Part shown: in pieces, positions 58,078-64,000 of the stretch
Numbering within the stretch: the stretch's first letter is position 1
Layout of the letters: each line of letters opens with the position of its first letter
Origin: Bacteroidia bacterium
GTDB lineage: Bacteria > Bacteroidota > Bacteroidia > J057 > JADKCL01
NCBI GenBank assembly: GCA_020635905.1
Contig: JACJYV010000006.1
Coordinates: 496,001-560,000 of the forward strand
Direction: 5' to 3'
DNA: 64,000 bases
Notes under the pieces: generated by a model
The model's database searches: none
What the model was told of the DNA's origin: nothing
What the model saw: the letters and a program-made list of their open reading frames with translations, nothing else
Made by a program: the position numbers and the translations under genes

Positions 58078-59160
58078 ATGAACACCATCTATTTCACCCC
58101 CGGTCCCTCCCAACTTTACCCCACGGTTGGTGAACACATCCGTGTAGCTCTGGAACAACAAATTCCCTCCATATCACACCGCAGCAAGGCTTTTGAATCT
58201 CTTTACCGTGAAACGGAGGTGAACCTGCGCACCCTGCTCGATATTCCCGAGGACTACGTTTTGTTTTTTGCTTCCAGCGCCACTGAAATCTGGGAACGGA
58301 TCGGGCAAAACTGCGTGCATAACAGCAGCTTTCACCTGGTCAACGGGAGTTTTTCGGAAAGATTCTATACCATTGTGCAGGAGTTGGGTAAATCTCCTCT
58401 GAAAATTGAGGTAGCCAATGGCATGGGTTGGGATGGGGAAGAAGTGGAAGTGCCCGAGGAGGCAGAACTGATTGCCACCGTGCTCAACGAAACGAGTACG
58501 GGGGTCAAAACGACTTCCCTGAATATCATGTCACTGGCCACCCGTTACCCGGAAAAGCTCATTGCCGTGGACGGTGTTTCGGCCTTTCCTGTGATGGAAT
58601 TGAACTTTCTGGGGGCCGATCTCACCTATTTTTCTGTGCAGAAAGGCTTTGGATTGCCCGCCGGTCTGGCGGTGCTGGTTGTAAGTCCCCGGGCCCTGGC
58701 CCGGGCGGAAGAAATACAGGCCATGGGCCTGTCTATTGGCAGCTACCACAACTTTCCTTCCTGGCTCGAAAAAGCCAAAAAGAATCAAACTCCCGAGACC
58801 CCCAATGTGCTGGGCATCTACCTTTTGGGCAAGGTCGCGGGCGACATGCTGGCCAAGGGCATGGCCAAAATCAAGGCCGAGGCCAATATCAAGGCCCTCA
58901 CCCTGTACTCCATGTTTGAGGTGACCGGGGCGCTTGAGCCCTTTGTGGAGGAAGAAGACTGGCGCTCCAAAACGGTGGCCGTGGCCAAGGTGGCGGGGGG
59001 CAATGAAAAACTGCTCGAATACCTGGCCGGCTACGGCATGGTGATTGGCGACGGCTACGGCAGCAATAAAAAGGACCACATCCGCATTTCCAGCTTTCCG
59101 GCCACCACGGTCGAGCAAATCACCCAACTCGCTTACCGCATCCGCCGTTTTTATGACTGA
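58078..59160 (+). CDS. Class V aminotransferase, SerC/serine-pyruvate type
   Basis: A protein of 360 residues. Opens IYFTPGPSQLYPTVGEHIRV, the hallmark of phosphoserine and alanine-glyoxylate aminotransferases. The PLP Lys lies in YFSVQKGFGLPAGLAVLVVS (near 190), the pocket acid in VDGVSAFPV. The C-terminal KKDHIRISSFPATT fits the substrate Arg region. Because a SerB-SerA fusion lies 2.3 kb upstream on the same strand, phosphoserine aminotransferase is the likely role, closing the pathway. An alternative is serine-pyruvate aminotransferase. A TATATTCG box ends 6 nt before the ATG. Confidence 0.85.
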   Translation: MNTIYFTPGPSQLYPTVGEHIRVALEQQIPSISHRSKAFESLYRETEVNLRTLLDIPEDYVLFFASSATEIWERIGQNCVHNSSFHLVNGSFSERFYTIVQELGKSPLKIEVANGMGWDGEEVEVPEEAELIATVLNETSTGVKTTSLNIMSLATRYPEKLIAVDGVSAFPVMELNFLGADLTYFSVQKGFGLPAGLAVLVVSPRALARAEEIQAMGLSIGSYHNFPSWLEKAKKNQTPETPNVLGIYLLGKVAGDMLAKGMAKIKAEANIKALTLYSMFEVTGALEPFVEEEDWRSKTVAVAKVAGGNEKLLEYLAGYGMVIGDGYGSNKKDHIRISSFPATTVEQITQLAYRIRRFYD

Positions 59161-59809
59161 TATTTCCCGGAAACAGATTCGGGCCGCCGCCCTGGTCGGG
59201 ATCACCTTTTCCCTGCTTTCCTGTGTGGCCGATCTGGCTTTGCTCTATAATCCTGAGGGCGGTTACCTGGCCGGGGATTATGCCTTCCTGCAGGGATTTT
59301 CGGCCAATCGCATGGCCTGGGGGCACTTTCTGGGCATTCTGTTCATCCCCCTGCAACTGGTGGGCCTGCTTCCCGTTTACCAGGGCCTGCGGCCCATGGG
59401 ACGAAAATATGCAGGAATTTTATTCCTGCTGGGGGTTTACAACGCCTACCCGGGGGTGGCCTATCACGGTTCCGTGGCCTTCATCGCCGAAAGTATCAAC
59501 CACCCGGGATCGCCGCCCGTGGAAAGCCTGAAGGTATTTTCCGAGCCTCTGGCCGCCATTTTTGTGGGCGGATTTCTGCTGCTTTCCCTGCTCTTTGTCG
59601 TACCCGTGGCCCGCGGCAAAAGCGCCTTTCCCCGCTGGATGGCCTTCTTCAACCCCATGGCGATTTATCTGATCCTGCTGGGATTATTCTTTGCCGTTCC
59701 CCTGATTGGGAATCCCCTGCTGGTGGCAGGCTTCAACTTTTCCCTGGCTGTATTTTTCCTGCTCAGCCTGCTGACCCTGCAACAGGATAAAATTCAGGAA
59801 TCTGCCTGA
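59153..59809 (+). CDS. Membrane protein, DUF6796-like
   Basis: A protein of 218 residues from ATG 59153, overlapping the aminotransferase stop by 8 nt; the longer frame would run 115 nt into that gene. Six helices: AAALVGITFSLLSCVADLAL, MAWGHFLGILFIPLQLVGLL, YAGILFLLGVYNAYPGVAYH, PLAAIFVGGFLLLSLLFVVP, MAIYLILLGLFFAVPLIGNP, FNFSLAVFFLLSLLTLQ. The placement suggests translational coupling to serC, but no functional link is evident. Confidence 0.7.
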   Translation: MTDISRKQIRAAALVGITFSLLSCVADLALLYNPEGGYLAGDYAFLQGFSANRMAWGHFLGILFIPLQLVGLLPVYQGLRPMGRKYAGILFLLGVYNAYPGVAYHGSVAFIAESINHPGSPPVESLKVFSEPLAAIFVGGFLLLSLLFVVPVARGKSAFPRWMAFFNPMAIYLILLGLFFAVPLIGNPLLVAGFNFSLAVFFLLSLLTLQQDKIQESA

Positions 59810-59910
59810 GCCATTCACTTTCTGCTTTTCTCCTTCAGGTTGATTCCCGGGAATCATAGAATTATTCCCTTGAAATCCGTATTTTTCTGAATCGTTTGAA
59901 AATGCAACCC

Positions 59911-60477
59911 ATGAAAAAATTTCCCCTTCTTCTGATCCTCCTCGGGCTGTTTGCCTGGCAAAACCTGCTGGCAGATGTGGTCACTCCCGGCGAAATCTCC
60001 CGGAATTTCTCCATCATCAACCTGAAGGATTTTCCCGATCTGGAATTTTATTACCTGAACCCCACCTATTATTACAATCAGGGCTACCAGCAGGGCGACC
60101 CGGTCGAGGTGGTGATTGAAGCTGGCGAAGATTACAGCGTGGGCCGTTGGGGCGATCAGGCCGTACTCAGGGCCCGTAAAAAAAGTGATTCTGAGGAAGT
60201 TGGTGAGTCAAAAATGCTGGTGGGCGGGGGTGAAAATGTCTCCAATGAAAGGATTTCCTACATTCTGGACGAGATCAAAATCGAGTCGGTCAAAGACGGC
60301 CTGATTCATTTTACGGTGCAAAAATCCTTCCAGGTATTCGAGGACGGTCACCAGAAAAAGATCAAAAAAGGCAGTGTGGGTGCGGTTGAACCCCTTTATC
60401 TGGGTTTGGCGGGTGCCATGGCCCTGGGCCTGGCCATCTTTTTCTTCCTGCGCCGCCGCAAGGCGGCCAAAGCTTAA
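59911..60477 (+). CDS. Hypothetical membrane-anchored exported protein
   Basis: A protein of 188 residues from ATG 59911; ATG 59902 adds three residues. Signal peptide MKKFPLLLILLGLFAWQNLL. The mature region has an acidic, Tyr-rich start (FYYLNPTYYYNQGYQQGDPV) and beta-strand sequence (ILDEIKIESVKDGLIHFTVQ). A C-terminal helix (LYLGLAGAMALGLAIFFFL) ends with RRRKAAKA, so the product spans the inner membrane once with a periplasmic domain. No known family. It shares a frame and strand with the next gene, 6 nt apart. Confidence 0.65.
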   Translation: MKKFPLLLILLGLFAWQNLLADVVTPGEISRNFSIINLKDFPDLEFYYLNPTYYYNQGYQQGDPVEVVIEAGEDYSVGRWGDQAVLRARKKSDSEEVGESKMLVGGGENVSNERISYILDEIKIESVKDGLIHFTVQKSFQVFEDGHQKKIKKGSVGAVEPLYLGLAGAMALGLAIFFFLRRRKAAKA

Positions 60478-60483
60478 TCACCT

Positions 60484-60828
60484 TTGGGGGGATCGCTGCT
60501 CCTCAATCTGGGAATCACCCTATTCCTGGAATTCCTGATCCTTTGGGTATGCATGCGCAGGCAGAAATTTCTGTCCCTGCTTCTTTTTTGCATATTGATG
60601 AATGGTTTCACCCTGCCCCTGGCCACCTGGGCCTATGGTGAGTGGGGCTGGAATTATTTTGTGGTGGAAGGGGCAGTCATTCTGACTGAAGCTCTGATTC
60701 TGGCGGGTTTCTGGAAGATGAATTTGCTTCGTGCGGGGGGAATTTCCCTGCTTTCCAATGGCTTCAGCGCCCTGGTGGGCTTATTGCTGACTCCAAACGG
60801 CTTCGCCCTGGTTTTTCACCTGGCCTGA
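60484..60828 (+). CDS. Small membrane protein of the E-helix type, TTG start proposed
   Basis: A protein of 114 residues. TTG at 60484 is the first possible start after the previous stop; there is no ATG before the second helix. Four hydrophobic segments: LLLNLGITLFLEFLILWVCM, FLSLLLFCILMNGFTLPLAT, FVVEGAVILTEALILAGFWK, GISLLSNGFSALVGLLLTPN. The E-L-x-I...N-x-x-T-x-P...VE-x-x-V-x-x-E...SL-x-x-N-x-x-S layout is shared, more loosely, with the protein at 61874. It overlaps the convergent transporter gene by 13 nt. Confidence 0.6.
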   Translation: MGGSLLLNLGITLFLEFLILWVCMRRQKFLSLLLFCILMNGFTLPLATWAYGEWGWNYFVVEGAVILTEALILAGFWKMNLLRAGGISLLSNGFSALVGLLLTPNGFALVFHLA

Positions 60829-61871
60829 CTTTTGAGTCTGCGCAAGACCAGCCAGTACAGGAGAGCCGCTGCCCCCAGAGCCATGGAAATGGCCACATTT
60901 CCAATGGATGAGGCACTCAGACCCAGATAATAGGGCAAGCCGCCTGCGGCGATGGCCAGTCCCAAAGTGAGACCGCCTGCGGTCGCTGGCGCCCGCGGCA
61001 TGAGGCGATGCATGGCCGCAATGGCGACCGGGGTGGCGGCTTGCAGCAGGGCGATGCCCGGCAGCAAAGTCCAGTAGCTGCTTTCGCTCACCGCCAGCAG
61101 CAGGGCCGATCCGCCCAGAGCCAGCAGGGCAAAGCGCTTCCAGCCCAGCCAGTCGGCCAGAAATCCGCCGGCAAACTTGCCGGTGAAAGCGGCCAGACCA
61201 ATCCAGATCAGCAGGTTATAATCTTCGGCATGGAGGATGGAAAACACATTCCAGATGGCCGAACGCATGGCTATGGCCAGCAAAAGCAGGATCATTATCA
61301 GGTCGTGGCCGTCCAGGCCATGGTCTGAAGGAGCCTGAGGTTTTTCGGCGGGAAAGGGAATCAGAAGTAAAATTCCACCCAAAACCACCATACCTAACAG
61401 CAAGGGCAAGGTGGCATTGATGCCCTGAAAGGCCAGAAATCCACCCAAAATCAACCCAATGACCCCGGGAGCAGCAAACATGCCCGGGCTGCCCGCCTTC
61501 CAGGGCATGGCATTGAGGCAGACCATGGCTCCGCCCGCATGAAACAAGGCCGAACCCATTCCGGCCAGGGTAATGGCCGCCAGCGGCGAGGCAGAGCGCA
61601 CGGCTACCGCGGCTGCAATCAGGGCCACACTGGCCAGCACCCAGATTTTCGGGTGTTTTACCCGGTCGAGCAATACCCCGGCGGGCAACTGCCCGGCGAA
61701 GGCCAAAGCATTATAAAGGAGGATCAGCATACCTGTTTCCGCCCCCGAAACCTGTCCGGGCAGGTAACCAATGATCATGCCCGAAATGCAATCCGCAAAA
61801 CCGTGGGTGAGCCCCAGCAAAAGCGGCAACACAAAGGAAACCGTGGGAATTTGAAGGCGGGAAGAGTTCAT
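60816..61871 (-). CDS. MFS-type transporter
   Basis: A protein of 351 residues with about eleven membrane helices. Features of a major facilitator are LPLLLGLTHGFADCISGMII, a loop with LLDRVKHPKIWVL (the DRxxxR-like motif A between helices 2 and 3), GMGSALFHAGGAMVCLNAMP and a mirror motif FLADWLGWKRFALLALGGSA in the second half. The GTHG start and HAGG segment resemble fosmidomycin resistance (Fsr)-type efflux proteins. Substrate unknown. The stop overlaps the convergent small membrane protein by 13 nt. Confidence 0.75.
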   Translation of the reverse strand: MNSSRLQIPTVSFVLPLLLGLTHGFADCISGMIIGYLPGQVSGAETGMLILLYNALAFAGQLPAGVLLDRVKHPKIWVLASVALIAAAVAVRSASPLAAITLAGMGSALFHAGGAMVCLNAMPWKAGSPGMFAAPGVIGLILGGFLAFQGINATLPLLLGMVVLGGILLLIPFPAEKPQAPSDHGLDGHDLIMILLLLAIAMRSAIWNVFSILHAEDYNLLIWIGLAAFTGKFAGGFLADWLGWKRFALLALGGSALLLAVSESSYWTLLPGIALLQAATPVAIAAMHRLMPRAPATAGGLTLGLAIAAGGLPYYLGLSASSIGNVAISMALGAAALLYWLVLRRLKSQAR

Positions 61872-61873
61872 GG

Positions 61874-62284
61874 TCAGGCGATTTCCTGAATGAGCATAAA
61901 GCCCAGCAGGAATCCGTAGGATGCGACATTGATCAGAAAGGCGGCCAACCAGACCCGGGGAACGGAATAAGACTTTTTACGCAAAAAAGTCAGGATCAGG
62001 CCTTCAATCACAAGGGTAATGGCAAACAGGAAAATAATCACCTGATACTTTCCCTGATCCAGAAAATCAAGCCTGGGGCCAAGACTCAGTAACAGACCCG
62101 CCAGACCTGAAACCAGGTTGATGATCAGTGAATCCACCAGGGAATTTTTCAGGGGCTTGTATCCCAGAAAGTAAAGGATAAACCCTTCCAGCACAATGGC
62201 CAGGGCAAGGACGAGCAACATGATTCCCCCCAGGGTGACCAGCATAAAACCCGGGGCTGCATCCAGTATGATTCCTGTATTCAT
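61874..62284 (-). CDS. Small four-helix membrane protein
   Basis: A protein of 136 residues. Helices: LVTLGGIMLLVLALAIVLEG FILYFLGY, SLIINLVSGLAGLLLSLGP, YQVIIFLFAITLVIEGLILT, VWLAAFLINVASYGFLLGFM. The Glu within helix 1 (VLEGF) and in helix 3 (VIEGL) and Asn in helices 2 and 4 mirror the protein at 60484. Its stop lies 2 nt before the start of the MFS gene on the same strand, so they are co-transcribed. Function unknown. Confidence 0.65.
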   Translation of the reverse strand: MNTGIILDAAPGFMLVTLGGIMLLVLALAIVLEGFILYFLGYKPLKNSLVDSLIINLVSGLAGLLLSLGPRLDFLDQGKYQVIIFLFAITLVIEGLILTFLRKKSYSVPRVWLAAFLINVASYGFLLGFMLIQEIA

Positions 62285-62335
62285 GGTGATTGAATTTACG
62301 GATTATTGCTGCAATTCAAAATGACCGTTTGGCTT

Positions 62336-64000
62336 TCAGGCAGTCTTGCGGGTAAATTTCAGGATGAAGGAAGCTCCTTTGCCCGCCTGGCTTTCCACTG
62401 AGATTTTCCCACCCAGTTTGCCCACCAGTTCCTTGACAATGGACAGGCCCAGCCCCGTGGAAGACTCGTCTCCCGTGGGTTTGTTGCTGAGGCGGGCAAA
62501 TTTTTCAAACAGGCGGGATCTTTCCTCTTCGCGGATACCCGGCCCCTGGTCTTCAACCGTGATCTTCAGAGACTTGACCCGGTCTTCGACCGTGATAAAG
62601 ACATTTTTCCCCGCCGGGGAAAATTTGATCGCATTGGAAATGAGGTTATCCATGATCCTGACCAGATATTCCTTGTGGGTGGGAAAGATGAGCTTTTCCT
62701 CAGATTTGCGCAGGTGAATGGCAATCTCCTTGGCGCTGGCCTGGGCCTCAAATCCGGCGATCAGTTCGGTCAGGATGGCAATGATGTCCTCAGAAACCAG
62801 TTCAGGCGGGGCCGCCTTCTCCAGCGAACTAATGGTTACGAGTTCCTCGATCAGGGTTTTTCCCCCCAGCAAAACGGCATCAATGCGGCCACGCAGTTCC
62901 TGAAACTGCTCAGGATCTTCGCGAAATGCGGCCAGCATTTCAGTCAGCATGGCTACCTTGGTCAGGGGTGATTTCAGGTCGTGGGCCACAATGCCCATCA
63001 GGTCATCCTTCTCCTGATTCAGTTCGCTGAGCCGTTTATTGGCTGCTTCCAGGGCTTTGAGATTGGCCTGAGTTTTCTTCTTTTGCAGGGAAAGCAGATT
63101 GGTGTACTTCTTGCGTCTGCGATTGGCCTTCCACAAAATGATGACCAGAATCAGCAGAAGTAAAGCCACCATACTGCCCAGAAAAAGCCCCCATTGCTGA
63201 CGGTTGAGCATGGTTTCCTTGTCCTGGCGCAAAAATTCATTCTCAGCTTCCATTTTCCCCGCCTCAAAACGCACCTCCAGTTCACGGGCATAGCGGGTCT
63301 TCTCCAGGCCCACCAGACTGTCACGCAGGGAGGCGTACCTTTCAAAGAGGGAAAAGGCATCCTTATAATTGCCCTGCTCCTTTTCAAAAGCCATTCTGTC
63401 TTTCAAAATGTAGAGGGTCAGTTCGTAGTCCTTCAGTTCCCGGGTGAGCACCCAAACCTCGTCGTAGGTTTTGCGGGCCTTCTCCGTTTCGCCCATTTTG
63501 GCATAATAATTTGCCACGGCCAGCAATGCCGTGTGGTAGGAAAAGGAACGGGGCTGGGCGCTGGCGATATCCAGGGCCTGGAAAATGAAACTTTTTGCCT
63601 CGGCATTTTGTCCTCTTTTGAGATAAATTCCCCCCAGACTGGCCAGGGGATAAATGGTTCCCCACTCGTCTTCGTTGTCGAGGGAAACAGCAATGGACAT
63701 CTGGTAGTAAATAATGGCAGAATCCAGTTCGTCGGCCACTTCATACACAGAGGCCATGTTATTATAGGCAATGGAGAGATTTTCCTTCAGATCTTTGGCC
63801 TTGAGAATGGGAATGGCCTTGCGGTAATAATAAATGGATTGCTCTTCGTTGCCCATGGAATCGTGGGTGTGACCCATATTGACCAGGGTGGCGGCCACAT
63901 TGGCGCTGTCGTGCAGGCTTTCGTAACCTTCCAATGCGGCCTGGTAAAAAGCAATGGATTTATCTGTCTGGCCCATGGTGTGAAAGAGGGAGCCCAGGGC
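62336..64000 (-). CDS. TPR-containing sensor histidine kinase (5' end cut by window)
   Basis: 555 codons visible, open through the right edge (ALGSLFHTMGQTDKSIAFYQ), so the ATG at 63976 is probably internal. TPRs occupy the first ~215 residues (AATLVNMGHTHDSMGNEEQS, LSIAYNNMASVYEVADELDS, YPLASLGGIYLKRGQNAEAK). One membrane helix (LFLGSMVALLLLILVIILWK) and a coiled coil follow. The HisKA motif is GIVAHDLKSPLTKVAMLTEM, and the HATPase has NLISNAIKFSPAG, EDQGPGIREEE and TGLGLSIVKELVGKLGG. This is the extracytoplasmic TPR-kinase type frequent in Bacteroidota. No adjacent regulator appears in the window. Confidence 0.9.
   Translation of the reverse strand, partial: ALGSLFHTMGQTDKSIAFYQAALEGYESLHDSANVAATLVNMGHTHDSMGNEEQSIYYYRKAIPILKAKDLKENLSIAYNNMASVYEVADELDSAIIYYQMSIAVSLDNEDEWGTIYPLASLGGIYLKRGQNAEAKSFIFQALDIASAQPRSFSYHTALLAVANYYAKMGETEKARKTYDEVWVLTRELKDYELTLYILKDRMAFEKEQGNYKDAFSLFERYASLRDSLVGLEKTRYARELEVRFEAGKMEAENEFLRQDKETMLNRQQWGLFLGSMVALLLLILVIILWKANRRRKKYTNLLSLQKKKTQANLKALEAANKRLSELNQEKDDLMGIVAHDLKSPLTKVAMLTEMLAAFREDPEQFQELRGRIDAVLLGGKTLIEELVTISSLEKAAPPELVSEDIIAILTELIAGFEAQASAKEIAIHLRKSEEKLIFPTHKEYLVRIMDNLISNAIKFSPAGKNVFITVEDRVKSLKITVEDQGPGIREEERSRLFEKFARLSNKPTGDESSTGLGLSIVKELVGKLGGKISVESQAGKGASFILKFTRKTA

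Noticed and set aside
57127..58161. A 344-codon minus frame antisense to the CotH gene and the serC-like start
   Set aside because: It overlaps two well-supported genes and has no domain character.

Overview
The window reads as chromosomal DNA of a Bacteroidota member, most likely of the Saprospiraceae/Lewinellaceae type (inference). The evidence is a CHU_C-type and a type A secretion-system-9 C-terminal domain, Reg_prop/Y_Y_Y histidine kinases, LytTR regulators, a CarboxypepD_reg/TonB receptor and promoters with a TAnnTTTG -7 box. Base composition is near 50% GC, except for an AT-richer island at about 47.0-50.7 kb. No rRNA, tRNA or CRISPR array was found.

Layout. 0-6 kb: a carotenoid-type FAD oxidoreductase (cut by the left edge), a secreted protein and a 1392-residue T9SS surface protein. 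6.2-8 kb: an arsenic operon (arsR, arsI, an LMW-PTP-type arsenate reductase) interrupted by a MITE-like repeat, with the arsR -7 box lying exactly between operator half-sites. 8.1-13.5 kb: a LytTR two-component pair, a candidate ~205-nt structured RNA with its own promoter and terminator, an AI-2E family permease and a second MITE copy. 13.5-17 kb: a pseudouridine synthase and a run of small membrane proteins, including two TM2 paralogues. 17-27 kb: urocanate hydratase, a GIY-YIG-like protein, tandem 68-bp palindromic repeats, a split transketolase, a secreted hydrolase, a second LytS/LytTR pair and a helical-repeat protein. 27-38 kb: a T9SS type A protein, a pair of unknown paralogues, a membrane protein with a NarL-type two-component pair, a three-gene operon of secreted/TPR proteins, a 31-residue Cys/Lys-rich protein, a PhyH dioxygenase and an ABC-2 permease without its ATPase.

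38.0-39.7 kb: a tandem repeat field carrying a complete IS110 element. Its boundaries can be read by comparison with an unoccupied copy of the same repeat. Its 5' non-coding end folds as a bridge RNA whose four guide segments match the actual insertion flanks and the element's own ends. This is the clearest non-protein system in the window. 39.7-46.6 kb: a polysaccharide-type protein, two outer-surface paralogues, a TMTC-like GT-C/TPR protein and a TonB receptor. 47-50.7 kb: an AT-rich toxin/immunity-like island, with an eCIS-cargo-like N-terminus, an antitoxin followed by a dead ParE-like toxin, an unknown small protein and a SUKH protein. 51-53.85 kb: a c-type haem protein and 1.4 kb of hairpin and minisatellite repeats. 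53.85-59.2 kb: serine biosynthesis in two genes (a SerB-SerA fusion and a SerC-like aminotransferase), with a CotH-family lipoprotein between them. 59.2-64 kb: small membrane proteins, an MFS transporter and a TPR histidine kinase cut by the right edge.

Start sites: many genes carry a TAnnTTTG-like -7 box only 3-8 nt before the start codon, which predicts leaderless or nearly leaderless mRNAs. Product names rest on motif recognition by eye; no database search was possible.
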